Assembly (NCBI GenBank): GCA_017893485.1
Contig: JACEHZ010000591.1
Coordinates: forward strand, 62,001-126,000
Direction of reading: 5' to 3'
From: Hemerocallis citrina
Lineage: Eukaryota > Streptophyta > Magnoliopsida > Asparagales > Asphodelaceae
Length of the DNA: 64,000 bases
Shown: positions 1-11,495 of the stretch, one piece after another
How the letters are laid out: every line of letters begins with the position of its first letter
Numbering within the stretch: the stretch's first letter is position 1
The notes under the pieces: generated by a model
The model's database searches: none
What the model was told of the DNA's origin: nothing
What the model saw: the letters and a program-made list of their open reading frames with translations, nothing else
Position numbers and translations under genes: made by a program

Positions 1-352
1 TGGTTTGTTAGATTATTAAGATCGTTATATTTCCGGCACAGAGAGGATGACCGTGTATAATATTTTCATCGGTTGTAAGCAACTGACGTGCCCACAGTTT
101 TATATGCAGGAGTTGGATTTTCATAAAGATATAAAGTTGATATGCTGCTGTTGATTTATTTAAATGATAAAGATATTGCAATTGTATATTTTTTCATTAT
201 TGTACTATATTTATCTTCTGCTGTGTAAATAAATGTAAAGAACTCTGTTGTATTATAAAAAGTTCAAATTTTCTTGTAAAATTGTACGAAGTGAAGTGTA
301 AAGATTCTGTGGAACTTCAAATTCGGTCTTATTTGGAATTCGGGGCATTACT
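1..352 (+). mobile_element. 3' end of the 5' LTR of large non-autonomous element (copy 1)
   Basis: This is the terminal part of a long LTR whose start lies upstream of the window. It aligns base for base with 44108-44827, the end of the complete 5' LTR of copy 2. The LTR end is followed two bases later by a TGGTATCAGAGCC primer-binding site. In copy 2 the LTR terminates in GGGGCGTTACA; here the last bases are mutated (GGGGCATTACT). Position 147-156 (GCTGTTGATT) is the empty target of a MITE present in copy 2. No coding content. Confidence 0.85.
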
Positions 353-354
353 GA

Positions 355-367
355 TGGTATCAGAGCC
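355..367 (+). promoter_or_regulatory. Primer-binding site (initiator tRNA-Met type)
   Basis: TGGTATCAGAGCC lies just inside the 5' LTR end. This is the usual plant LTR-retrotransposon primer site complementary to the 3' end of initiator methionine tRNA. The same site occurs at 44830-44842 in copy 2. Confidence 0.85.
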
Positions 368-1439
368 ACGCTTCATAAGTAGTACAAATTTATAAGAAAC
401 GTCACATTAGGGTGGACATTAGAAGTGTGGATTCAGTCAATGGAGATTTAAATGTAAGTGATTTACATTTATGTTGTTCTATGGGCTGATGTTTTCTCTT
501 ACCTTTTCCTTTTGGATGGCTGGACTCGTGAATGAAGTAGTTATTGAACTTTCATTTATGATGTTCTCCCCGTATACATTGATGTGAGATTGTATGCGAG
601 TACATTTTTCCTGGGTATCAGAGTGGCGCAGTGGAAGCGTGGTTGATTTGAACCTACATTCATGATACATTACACATAGACACACTTCCCTCTCAAATTT
701 TTCTTCGTGAATTTTATCATAGTATTTTTCAACATTCAATATTTTTCAAATGAATATTTTCTTATACTATTAATTACTTGAATATCTATTATTTTGTCTA
801 TCTTCCTTAGTCTTAATCTTTTTGAATTTGTTTTATCTGTCTTTCAATCTTAAATATTCGTCCTTCGTGTTTTTGTGTCACTTTATGTTTATCCGTTTAC
901 ATTTGTTATTACTTTTTGTATTATTGCAACTATTATTTTCTTCATTGATTATTTTTATTATACTTTGAATTTTGCTTATGAAATTTTCTTATGTGCATTC
1001 ATATTTTCCCTTACCTTATATTATCCTATATATTTCAATATATTTTTAACGAGATTGAAATTTTCTACCTATATAAATATGACCTACCATTTTGTTTTAT
1101 TGCCTACATTCGATACTATTGTTACTACATATTATTTGCTAATTTGTTTTGTTATATTTACTTTTACTATTATTCGCTAGTTTTTCAATATAATACATAC
1201 ACTACATAATTATTGTTTTCAATTGTGTTTTCATCTCGTGCATATGCTTTTCACTATTTTCGTCTTAATATTGTTACTACAAATTTTGTATATCCTATAT
1301 ATTTAAAGTCTATCTATTTTAATATTTTGTCATTGTAATCTCCTACTTAATTTACAACTTTTCATCCATTTTTCACTGATTTCAAACATAACCACATACT
1401 TTACTAAACATCCAAAATCCAAGTATATATGGAAGATTA

Positions 1440-1660
1440 CATCTTTCCATCTTCCGTTTTGGTGCAACCTGATGTCGAGATGGCAAATCTGCAATTAGAC
1501 GTCAATGGAGGCAAACTGCAACTGGACGTCGGGGAGGTAAAGTCTACAACCGAATGTCCAGAAGGCAAACTACATTCGGATGTCGTAGAAGAAATCCTAC
1601 AACTTGATTTCAAGGAGGCAAGTATGTAGTTGGACACCAACGAGGCGAACCTACACCAGA
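1440..1660 (+). repeat. Short degenerate tandem repeats inside the internal domain
   Basis: About five imperfect units carry variants of GGCAAACTGCAACTGGACG, spaced roughly 35-50 bases. They are the only G-rich part of the internal domain, and match 45914-46135 in copy 2. Translation gives a 66-residue frame with repeated LQLDV-like blocks. I do not regard it as a proven protein; a structured RNA (packaging or dimerisation signal) is equally possible. Confidence 0.5.
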
Positions 1661-2796
1661 AGAAAATTTTCTACTGTGATAACCCCTACTTTGTTTCTAT
1701 AATATTTACATACCACTATTCTATTTTTGTACTAGCTTATACTATTTTACAACCTAGCATTATATTAATTAAACTGATTTCTATCCTACTTGTGTATTTA
1801 CTACTTAATATCAACTATCTTCTTCCTAGAATTTTGAATCTTCTAGCATTTCATACCACTTTATCGTGTTTTATTTTGCTACTAACTTATTTTGGATTTG
1901 GTGTTTACTCACCTAACAAAAATAAAATTGGTATATATACCTTTTTTTCAATTCGTAAGTTATTTCTAAATGATTATTTTTTGCACTATTTCAATAATAT
2001 GTTATTACTTTTACTACTATGATGTTTTGTTTTACTCCTACAAACTATTTATAATTTTCATGTCATAATATTGGTTGTCTCACTTTATAATTTTTACGCC
2101 TATATACGTATATAAATTTTGTATGTTGGTTTTTCTTGCTCTACTTGACATTTCAAAACTATTTCGATGTATGCCTTCTGTATCTTTTCAAATTGTATGT
2201 ATAATTATCATATTTGTCCTACAAATTATTTTATAATATTAATTGGCATACAAAATCGTTTTATGTTGTCTATACTTTTAACTGAAATTCATTCTTGTTT
2301 ATTTTTCAGACTGTTATCCAATAGTTTTCTTTTAAATTGCTTATTCAATTTTAGTCATACAGTACCAATTCAGTTTGCGATTTTCTACCGCTTATTACAT
2401 TGATAGATTTTGATTTCTAAATCTATTTATAAATTATCTATTGACTATGTTTTCTTTACCGCATTGTTTTCCGAATCATTCCACCAATTAATGATTTAAT
2501 TGATTTTTCCTTTTATCTAATGGTTCTTTGTATGAAAATTTCTCTCAATTTATCATATCTTTTGTCACATTTATTTTCTTATGCTATTTTCCTAGTTTTA
2601 CTGTTCCATTCTTATAAAATTTTGATACTCATAGTCTTCTTATATATAGAGTTTGCCATGTTTTTCCTCATTGCTTATTTTTATACTATATTTATTTTCT
2701 GGATGTTTACAGTTTTCTATAGACAATAAGATATTTTTTTTGGCGTGTACAAAATACAACCTTTACCCTAGCGAGTTTCGGGGACAGAACTATTCT

Positions 2797-2809
2797 AAGT
2801 GGGGGAGAG
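2797..2809 (+). promoter_or_regulatory. Polypurine tract of the large element (copy 1)
   Basis: AAGTGGGGGAGAG immediately precedes the TGTAACACCCC start of the 3' LTR. This is the expected plus-strand priming site. Copy 2 has the equivalent at 47273-47285. Confidence 0.8.
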
Positions 2810-3786
2810 TGTAACACCCCGCAAAATTGGAAATGACAATTTTGCCATTGTGTGTTACGCATATGTATTTTGTACCATTACTGATAATATTTATAACGTG
2901 TTCTCATTATGTATTGTGATTTTTGACTATTTATGCATTTCCTGTATATTTTATTCTATTTAAATCAACTAAAATATTAAATTTCAATCTCTGCATTTTT
3001 ACGTGCTTTTTACATGTTTTTGATGCATGTATCGATTATGTGTTTCCACCGCTACGTGTAATATTTTCTGTGTGTTTAAATTATTTATTTTAGGTATTCA
3101 AATCTATTTTTATAAAACAGAAACTCATTTTTCTCGCATTTTTGATCTAAATACTTGTGTACGTGTAATGCACATGTTTTCCATATACGTGACGATTACG
3201 TCGTAGAATATATAATATTAATAAACATATTTTTTTTCTTATATTGCATTTTTAACATGTTTAACATTTCTCCGTTGATAAAACCAGATTTCGTATTTTA
3301 ATGTTTTTACGTGCAAAGTACGTGTTTTTCGGTGCACGTATTTAAGCGTATTTGTTTTCAAAATAAATTTGGGAGTGTGTGTGTTTATTTTTGCATGAAA
3401 CGTTATAAATTTTAATTAAACTAATTTTTACGTACATATTATGTATATATATAGACTATGCTTTTAAATAATTAATTTGAGAAGTGTGTGTGCTTGTGCA
3501 CAACACGTGCACGTGCATTAGGTGAGAGAGAGAGTGGAGGCCGGTTAGAACATGAGAAGCTGGATTGGGAGTTTAGGATATGGAGAGAGGGAGAGTGGGA
3601 AGAGGAAAGGATGAGTGGGATTTTTGTGGGCAATTAAGTGGTTAATGGATAATTAATTACATTTAACCCTTTATAAACCCAACCAACTCCTTCACATTTC
3701 CTCATCCCCTCTTCATTTTTGCTCTGTCGAAAGCTACAGCCAAATCCAGAGCTTTCCCTTTTTTGTTTCTCCACTTAAAAATCTCC
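2810..3786 (+). mobile_element. 3' LTR of large element, first segment (copy 1)
   Basis: Starts TGTAACACCCCGC right after the polypurine tract and matches 39257-40216 and 47286-48262. It is rich in ACGTG-core motifs between 3000 and 3350 and 3500-3540. A TATA-like TTTATAAACCC occurs near 3670, followed by a CT-rich leader, so this part probably contains the LTR promoter. The segment stops at a deletion junction; the next about 4.2 kb present in copy 2 are missing here. Confidence 0.8.
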
Positions 3787-3808
3787 TTCACATTTCCTCA
3801 TCCCTTTT
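3787..3808 (+). other. Templated filler DNA at a 4.2-kb deletion junction
   Basis: A stretch of about 22 bases (TTCACATTTCCTCATCCC and neighbours) repeats the sequence at 3691-3708, joining LTR sequence that ends AAAAATCTCC to minus-strand LTR sequence beginning TTTTTATTCAAG. In copy 2 these two ends are separated by 48263-52455. Confidence 0.7.
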
Positions 3809-5418
3809 TTATTCAAGTTCTTCTGTTATTCAATTTCTTTCCCAAAAGAATGTATTAGATGCTCATTGGTTCTAATCTTCCTATTATACTACAATAAACT
3901 TGTAACAACCAAGATAAAATCTCTAACAGTAACCCACATCTTCCCAATCTACATTTTGTGTGGTTTATCTAACTTTTAATGTTTCTTTTTATTAGAAAAC
4001 AAAATTTTCATCTATTGATTATTGAAATCAATTTGTTTCTTTTATAACCAATTGCATGAGTTCATTAGCAAAACTAATCAAAATTTACAATATTTGCTAT
4101 CAAGAAAATATTTCTAATCTTTTTCATACAATCTATTCTTTCCTTTTATTCATGCATGGCAAAATAATCATCTCTTATTTTTATCATTTATGATTTACTA
4201 CTAATTTTTCATCACAAAGGTGTAAAGTAAAACTATTTTCTATTCAAAAATATAAATTTACCAAACATGAGGTTTTATAAGTATTTTAACAAGAATCATG
4301 GTGTCAACTCTTACAACAAAATCTTCTATTATTTAATCACACCCATATTATTCATAGCATGTATATTAGCATAAAATTTTCCTACATATCAATATCTTCT
4401 CATCAACTAATTCAAAATTTCTAGCATGATTTTCATTCATAATTTCTTATTGAAATTATACACATATGTTAACTTATTATAACCAGAAGGTTATGCAAAC
4501 ATATTAGCATGGTTCATATTATCAAGTACTTCTTTTTTTTAGTTAGCAAGGTATGACAACAACATAACTTTTATTTTAACATGAGTCTATTCATACCAAT
4601 GTTCTACTCATTTTTAGCATGCAATATCTTACATTAGCAAGTAAGAAGATCATCCCCTAACATAATGTTAAACTATTTACCAACATAGCATTTCTTGTTA
4701 CCATCCATGTCACACACAAATCATAATTTCTCATTTGTTATTATTAGCATGCATTTGTTTGTTATAACTAGAAAGTAAGAGAACACCCACCTTATAGAAG
4801 CTTGATCAAATGAAGGAAAGAACACTTCTTCCAGCTCCAACGACTCCTAGTCCTCTTCTCCTCCCTAGTAATGGCTCCAAGCACTAGGACACTTCTTTTC
4901 TTACTCTCTTTTCTTTTCTCTCTTTCTTTCTCCTTCTTATTTTTGTTTACTTTTTGGTGTGAAAAAGAATTAGAAATGAGGCTCTATTTATAGGGGTTTG
5001 TTAGGGTTCAATTTGCAAAATTACTCACCTAATAAATTACTCAAATTTAATTCTCAACCTTTCACATTTCTTAACTCCCAAAAACTCCTAACTTTTCATC
5101 TCCCCACTCTCTAATACTCAACTCCCATCTCTTCACATCCCAAACTCCCAACTCTCCAAACAATCAATTCCCGGTCTCTCTCCCTCGGTTGACGCAAACA
5201 CACTGCCGAACCAAAGACTCCAAGCCGTGGGCCCCCATTAACCCACACTTATTCATTTACCAATTTGTTTCAATTCATAACTGAAACCCCATTTCATTTT
5301 ACTCACATTCAGCCCAAGTCTACTAGTCACGTGGGACCCCACCTTTCCATCATTTCAATTCCATTAAATCATATATTACTATTCACATATTATTCATTAA
5401 AACAATATTATCAACTTA

Positions 5419-5420
<2 letters not shown>

Positions 5421-5499
<79 letters not shown>
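5421..5499. repeat. (AT)n microsatellite, about 78 bp
   Basis: Uninterrupted TA dinucleotides. The YIYIYI-coding frames over it are artefacts. In copy 2 the matching place holds (AC)n at about 54075-54110. Confidence 0.95.
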
Positions 5500-5502
<3 letters not shown>

Positions 5503-6130
5503 AAACAGAAAGAAAGCTATCAAGTGGCTTTCCTTCAATCCCCCCCAAAATCAAAGGCCCAGATCTAACCTCACAAAACATATTTTTCCCCCAAAACTCA
5601 AATTCAAATCCCCCACCCAAAACAACTCATTTATTTATTTAATTATTTCTCTCCTTCTCTCTCTCTCCTATTCAAAAATTAAGAAAATAAAAAATTTTAA
5701 AATTTTTTTAAAATAAAAAATAAAAAAACTTGAAAACTTAAAAACTAAAAAATATAAAAAATTAAAAACTTTTAAAATAATTCAAAAATATCAAAAATAT
5801 CAAAAACTTTAAAAAAATTTAAATATTTTTTAAAAATTAATTTTTAAAAAAAAATTTTAAAATGAAAATTTAAAATTTTGAAATTTTGAAATTTTGAAAA
5901 TTTGAAAATTTGAAGTTTTTGAAAATTTGAAAATCTCAAAGCAAATCCAAATCCAAATACAATGTCGAACCCCAATCAAGAGGTCGTTGCCGATATCTGA
6001 TCCGTTCATAATTCCGTATAATTAATCTGCTGGATCTCGAAAACTATTTTATATAATCAAACCAGGTGCACCGTTCCGAAAACGTGCCGTAGGCACGTGT
6101 CAATGGGCAAACCTAGTATATATATATATA
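5500..6130. repeat. A/T-rich segment present only in copy 1
   Basis: About 630 bases between an (AT)n tract and a short TATA/ACAC tract, with extreme A-runs and short AAAATTTT palindromes at 5680-5940. Copy 2 lacks the segment and joins the flanks through (AC)n. No coding signal; probably original LTR sequence deleted from copy 2. Confidence 0.6.
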
Positions 6131-6719
6131 TATACACACGCACATTGTATATGTACTTTGAAATTACGGGGCGTCACACACACTTTGAAATTTATTTTTG
6201 AAAACAAATATGCTTACATACGTCTACCAAAAACACGTGCGTCGCACGTAAAACATAAAAATATGAAATTAGATTTTATCAACGGAAAAAAATGTTTAAA
6301 GATAATAAAATGTAACAAAAGAAAATATATTTATTAATTTTACGACGTAACTGCTACGTACGTAGAAGACACGTGCATTTCATGTACAAAATTATTTTAA
6401 TCAAAATGGAAAAAAATGAACTTCCATTTATAAAACGAGTTTGAACCCGAAGAATAAATAATCAATGCTCATAAAAATATCACATGTAGCGATGGAAAAA
6501 TACGTAGCTGATGCGTGCATCGAAAACATGTATAGAGCACGTAACATGCAGAGATTGAAATATTATATTTTTGTTGACTCAAAATATGGTAAAATCAATA
6601 CTGAAAATGCATAAATAGTTGGTAATCAAAATACGTGATGAAAACAAATTACAAAATATACGTACGTAACACACGAGGACAAAATTGTAATTTCCAATTT
6701 TACGGGGTGTTACACGGGC

Positions 6720-7351
6720 GGTGTACTCCGGGACTGAGGTTGCTTCGACGGTGACGAGTTTTATTTTAAATCCGGGACTATGCGTACTTGGACGGATAGT
6801 TTGTCGTAATCCAGTGTATATACTTATACCGAGGCTAGAGGGGCACTTGCGGGAGGTTTGCACGACGAGGATTCTGTATAACGGTTGGGCAGTGTACTCT
6901 GGGACTGGGATCCGTACTTGTGGAATGTCTAAACCTTGCTTTTTTACAGATAATTTTCATGGCGAGGGATTGAACCCTTTTAATGTGGAGTACGTAGGTG
7001 CTTGCCCTCGGACCTATGTAGTATGGGATGCATAGAATTCGAACAAGTATGCATTAGTGTCATCTTAGTATAAAATATCTGCATTAGGCATTAAGGCATT
7101 GCAAGCTCTTACATGTTTAGTGTAGTCACATTTAACACTTTATTTGCATTCAAATTTTGTGGTTTGTTAAAGTATTGAGATCGTTATATTTACGGCATAG
7201 AGAGGACGGCCGAGTATAACATTTTTGTTAGTTGTGAGTAATTGACGTGCCCATAGTTTATTATGCAGGAGTTGGATTTTCATGAAGATATAAAGTTGAT
7301 ATGATGCTGTTGATTAAATACATGTTAAAGATGTTGCAAGTTGTATATTAC
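6720..7351 (+). mobile_element. 3' LTR of large element, second segment (copy 1)
   Basis: Resumes the plus-strand LTR after the minus-strand solo LTR (compare 43672-44300 and 54687-55318). Includes the block CATGGCGAGGGATTGAACCC near 6958 that is conserved in all long LTRs of this window. The frame at 6721-7035 is open but is LTR sequence without protein similarity that I can recognise. Ends at ATTAC, the target duplication of the next nested LTR. Confidence 0.8.
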
Positions 7352-7778
7352 TGTAGCGGCCTAAATTTCTAATATGATATCTCAGAAATACGTGGCACAA
7401 TTCCCAGCATCAACTTCAATTGCAATAGCAAACATAGCCAAAATCACAGATAATTTTTATTTCAACTTTTATTGCATTAATTATTTACAAAATACAGCGG
7501 AATACAAAACACCTTGAATTACAATCTTTCTTTTTACAACACTTTCTTTTACAGTTTACATAAGCCATGACTCAATTTAGCACAAGCATCCAAATTCCAA
7601 GCTATAAGTACCTACCTGTAAAATATGAGGCTAGAGATAACCCCCAACACTACAGAGATCAGCCATAATGGTGTGAGTGATATAAGAGAAAACAATATAA
7701 ATAAAACATAGAGCATAGAGTCGTCAACAACATGTATTAACAGCAAGAATAAATGAAGTGAGAAAATAACAATAAGTA

Positions 7779-7915
7779 AAGCATGAAAACATCAAGGAAT
7801 ATAAGATAGTAAATAGTAATGCATAAAAACATCAAGGAATATAAGATAGTAAATAGTAATGCATGAAAACATCAAGGAATATATGATAGTAAATAGTAAT
7901 GCATGTAAACATCAA
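7779..7915. repeat. 40-bp tandem repeat, about 3.4 copies
   Basis: Units of GCATGAAAACATCAAGGAAT plus about 20 AT-rich bases, nearly identical, within the solo LTR. Copy 2 equivalent is at about 55757-55890. Confidence 0.85.
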
Positions 7916-8088
7916 GTGAATCTAGACTAAGTGTCAAGTGTAGGAAAAAAGGAAAACACAAGCATAAAACCAAGTCAAGAAAACATCAATGCTATATGCC
8001 CTTATTGATCTCGACTTTATAGGGTTAAATCCCTCGTTATGCAACTAATCATAGTACGGTGATGGAAATAAGATCTAGAATACTCTGC

Positions 8089-8330
8089 GAATAGGCACCA
8101 CAGCCCTCGACGCGCAAGCATCATGTAAGAATAGCTCTAAAACTAGAGAATCACCTCCCAATCGTGTACCCCACGAATAGGCTTGCAAGGCCCTCGACGT
8201 GCAGATACACCAGGTACATTTTGTGAATAGGTCTGCCGATCCTCGACACGCGAATGCACCCTGCATGCTCCGTGAATAGGCCTGCAGACCCTGACACTCG
8301 AACATACAAATGTTCTCTCGAGACAGGACA
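8089..8330. repeat. Imperfect GAATAGGC / CCTCGAC repeats
   Basis: Four degenerate units, each with GAATAGGC followed about 15 bases later by a CTCGAC-type block, spaced 45-85 bases, GC-richer than the surrounding LTR. Copy 2 equivalent at about 56060-56280. The minus-strand frames over it are repeat artefacts. Confidence 0.6.
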
Positions 8331-8814
8331 ACAAACAGTCCTGGAACGCATCCGTTGGACTAAACAGACCAACAGCATATCTCACGTTTTCCAAGTTCCA
8401 TCACATCTCTACTAGTGCCTGTCCTTAAGTTGGTTATTATTAAAACACAAAAATCCTCATCTCTAGAGTTAGTGTATCCTGCCGGACTTAAATACTCAAC
8501 AACAACTCCAAGACCCGACTGGTCTAAATTAACAAATCTTATCTGTCGGTTCATAGGACTCCCACTCAGCTCCTAGAGATATCATCAAGACCAAAACTCA
8601 CAAATCCATCGTCAAAACAATCATACGAAGAAACTTCTCCAATCAACAAAATCCAAATCTTTTATAAAATTCCAGAATCCAAATAAATTTTAAATCTATT
8701 AAATAACTGAAAATCATATTTTTAATTTGCAGTATATCACAAAACATCAATTCCTTTGAAAGCACGTATAACCCAAATAAGGTCCACAAGAATACTTTTA
8801 AAGCTCCAATATAA

Positions 8815-9080
8815 ATCTACTAGTAATTTTCACGTGCGATGCACGTCTTAATAAATATTTTTTTATTAATAGTAAAAACTTCAATGCAGTCTAGCCTTAA
8901 ATCTAATACTTTCTTTATATTAGATTAGATATGCATGGGCAACACATGGATTTGGTTGTCTACAAATGTTTCTATTAATTGAATTTAATTTGAACGCATA
9001 TTGTACGGGTTTGCGAGGTTACAAAATTAGGGTTTGTTTGTTTACAACCCCAACTCTCCCATTAAAATAGTAGAGATATA
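8815..9080. mobile_element. Small CACGTG-rich element, Helitron-like or MITE (copy 1)
   Basis: Begins TCTACTAGTAATTTTCACGT with CACGTGCGATGCACGT and ends near ACAACCCCAACTCTCCCATT. The same end signatures recur at 12757-12992, 26417-26580, 40437-40811, 56790-57050 and 60780-60992, so they define a dispersed family. A 5' TC and a T-rich CTCTCCCATTATAATAG end recall non-autonomous Helitrons, but I could not define a CTRR end with hairpin, so the class is uncertain. Confidence 0.4.
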
Positions 9081-9129
9081 AAACATTTTTAATCTGTAGC
9101 AAAATATCTTTTAAAATAATATAATATTG

Positions 9130-9545
9130 AAGGAACAATCGATCAAAAGAAACATCAGGAAAACTCAAGAAAACATCAGTCAGAGTGGTAGCAGTCGACT
9201 TCATAGGGTAGTCAGTTGACTGTCCCGCGTGAAACCCAAACTCAAGAAAAACATCAAGCAACGCAGTGACAGTTGAATGCATACTGTAGCCAGTCGACTG
9301 ATCCACAAAAAAATTCAAAGACTCAAGAAAACCACAATCAGAGCAGCGGCAGTCGACTGTGCAATCTGAACAGTCGACTGTCCCGCAGGAAAATCCAACA
9401 CTTAAAGGAAATATTAATTCAGAGCAGAGACACTCGACTGTATAAGGTAGTCAGTCGACTGTCCCGTAGGAAAATTCGAGACTCAAGGAAATGCTTCAGC
9501 CAGGACCCTGACAGTTGACTGTCGACATTGGTCGGTCGACTGTCA
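9130..9545. repeat. About five 75-80-bp modules with GTCGAC palindromes
   Basis: Each module has two half-sites of the type CAGTCGACTG about 20-60 bases apart, followed by TCCCGCAGG-like bases and an ACTCAAGGAAA-like block. Ten exact or near-exact palindromes are present. Copy 2 equivalent is about 57085-57500, and similar pairs occur in the different LTR at 63100-63725. Confidence 0.75.
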
Positions 9546-11334
9546 GTCCTCCAGACTGCAGTTTTAGTTGTGCACATTTCAACCGATACGAAGTTTTACT
9601 ATATAAAAACGAATTTTGTAAAAAGCATATTTCTGATATGATCAAATACAACTTATAGGATATACAAAGATCCATAAAAACCAATCAAAACCACTTTGAA
9701 TTGATAAAAATAGCTTTTTGATAAATTTCTTCAAAATAAATCATGAATGTGTGCATATATCAAAACTAGAGTTTTTTTAAGAATCAATCATTCATCAAAT
9801 AACTTCGTATTATCTTCCAAACCATATCAATGCCGAAATAATTAAGATTCAATCGAAATTCTACAAAACACACAATAATCCAATTTCTTCAAAAACAATG
9901 AAATAAGATATCTATGTACAAATGTTTGTGCGCCAAGAAAACTTCAAAATTCATCAATTAGAAATAGCAAAATATTTAGATTAAATCTCAGTACTAAAAC
10001 GAATCATATCCGATTAACAACTTCTCAAAACTTCACAAAATTACGAAATCGCCCAAATTGATCATAATGCATAGATCAAAATCTAAACCCCTTTCTCAAA
10101 CTCCAAGACTTGATTCTTAGATCCAATAGCCATTAAATTCATCCACTATCATTCACAATAATTTGTCCATGCATATGAGCAATCATAACAATCACTAATC
10201 AAATTTCTACTCAACGAAAAGCCCCCAAATAGAGTTTATGCATTCATACTCAAGTAAAGGTAATCTTTTTATCCACTTTAATGCAATATCATCAAACAAC
10301 ACATCATGATAAGTTAAAACATCAAGTATATGAAGAAAAACATCCTACTCATGATTTCTATTCAGTTCTTTAACCATCTCAAATCAACAAATTAGGGTTT
10401 CAATTATCAATAATATAGTTTCATGAAAGGATTCCCTTTTAATACTTCTACTCATCAAAACTTTATATATCATCATACAAACTCCTAGCATGCTTTCTAA
10501 TCTATAGATCATCACATACAACACACATAAAACAAAACAAAACAGAACATGTCACTCACCTTGTTGAAGAGATCAAACGAAGATAATAAAGCAATACGAA
10601 AAATCTCTCCTTCGCAAGAAATCCAAGATCTTTTGCTTTAAAAACTCCAAGAAAATAAAATAATGAAATCCCTTGTGTTGTGCAGCGAAAGACGGCTGCA
10701 CTCCACCCTTAAATTGGTCGGGATCCAAGGTTTTAGGGTTTTGAACACATTTGCAAAAATACTCCTTTTAAAACACATCTTTACATATATAGATCCATAT
10801 ACTTGGAAACTTGATAAAACCATCATTTGAGATTTAAAAACAAAAACAACCATCATAAAATCAGTTGGCACTATTTGAAAAATCCAGATAATGAATTTAC
10901 ACTTTTACCCCTCAAAATGATAATTTTGCAAAAAGATCATCTTTTATCGAAACTTGTAAAATAAATCAAATTCATCAAAACAAAAAGTAAAATTTTTAAC
11001 TCTGAGTTGACTGGGCATTATACCCGGCCCGAAAATCCAAAAATCTAGAGTTTTCACTCCAATTGGTAATTTTGCACAAAAGTCCTTCTTTTTGTAATAT
11101 TTGCAAATAGGTCCAATAATTATCAGAAAAATCTAAAAAAATCACAAATAATATCAAATAATAAATAATGAGTTTCCCCAAAATAATTTTTGACTTTGAA
11201 CTTTCCAAGAAAACATTTGCACGTGTAAAAAGGGTAAATCTTCAGAAAAATATTTATTAAATTAAAAAAAAATCGTTTTAATTTATTTATAACTCTTAAA
11301 AATAATATTTAAAAATACGAGGTACTACAATTAC

Positions 11335-11495
11335 TTTTATTGTTGTACTTTATTTTATCTTTCACTGTGTAAATAATTGCAAAGAACTCTGTTGTATTAT
11401 GAAAGTTCAAATTTTCTTGTAAATTTGTACGAAGTGAAGTGTAAAGATCCTGTGGAACTTCGAATTCGGTCTTATTTGGAATTCGAGGTGTTACA
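11335..11495 (+). mobile_element. 3' end of 3' LTR of large element (copy 1)
   Basis: Last segment of the LTR after the nested solo LTR, ending GAGGTGTTACA. The five bases that follow, ACTTG (11496-11500), are the target duplication and equal ACTTG at 39252-39256, which precedes the LTR start in copy 2. Confidence 0.85.

Larger units (their letters stand above)
353..2809 (+). mobile_element. Non-coding internal domain of large non-autonomous LTR element (copy 1)
   Basis: Sequence between the primer-binding site and the polypurine tract, about 2.46 kb. It contains no gag, protease, reverse transcriptase, RNase H or integrase similarity in any frame. Open frames here are hydrophobic artefacts of a T-rich, G-poor strand (about 740-2750). 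A short frame at 1429-1629 contains degenerate repeats of a 'LQLDV' type. Long LTRs plus a structured non-coding core are the definition of LARD-type elements, which depend on enzymes from other elements. The copy at 44828-47285 has the same structure and length. Confidence 0.75.
3806..6714 (-). mobile_element. Truncated solo LTR on minus strand (copy 1)
   Basis: The right end, CGGGGTGTTACA at 6703-6714, is the reverse complement of the LTR start, followed by the target duplication CGGGC (6715-6719). It corresponds to 52456-54681 of the complete solo LTR 50384-54681 in copy 2. Only the first about 540 bases (6714 down to about 6175) resemble the other LTRs. The rest (3806-6165) is a different promoter/leader module with a minus-strand TATA box (CTATAAATAGAGCC near 4983-4998). 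The distal 3' half was lost in the deletion at 3787. Confidence 0.75.
7352..11329 (-). mobile_element. Solo LTR, about 4.0 kb, minus strand (copy 1)
   Basis: Bounded by TGTAG...CTACA and a perfect 5-bp target duplication ATTAC (7347-7351 and 11330-11334). No internal domain, primer site or polypurine tract is attached, so it is a solo LTR left by recombination. It belongs to a family related to the large element's LTR (shared AGGGTTAAATCCCTCG block near 8021). It contains a 40-bp tandem repeat, imperfect repeats at 8090-8330, a CACGTG-type small element and a 75-80-bp module array with GTCGAC palindromes. The orthologous copy is 55319-59320. Confidence 0.85.

Noticed and set aside
479..2729. 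Short frames (86, 101, 130, 78 residues), nearly identical in copy 2, looking like conserved small membrane proteins
   Set aside because: Identity follows from the recent DNA duplication. Hydrophobicity follows from T-rich composition, and there are frame changes between copies in places.
5265..5642. 125- and 69-residue frames with YIYIYI runs (also at 40372-40903, 41119-41445)
   Set aside because: They translate (AT)n or (AC)n microsatellites; no domain and no constraint.
2810..6714. A 3.9-kb DNA transposon with terminal inverted repeats (TGTAACACCCCG...CGGGGTGTTACA)
   Set aside because: The inverted ends are a forward LTR start and the start of an oppositely oriented solo LTR, joined by a deletion. 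Copy 2 shows the intact arrangement and target duplications.
6721..7035. 104-residue frame, 111 residues in copy 2 (54667-55002)
   Set aside because: Lies within the LTR and spans an insertion junction; no recognisable domain.
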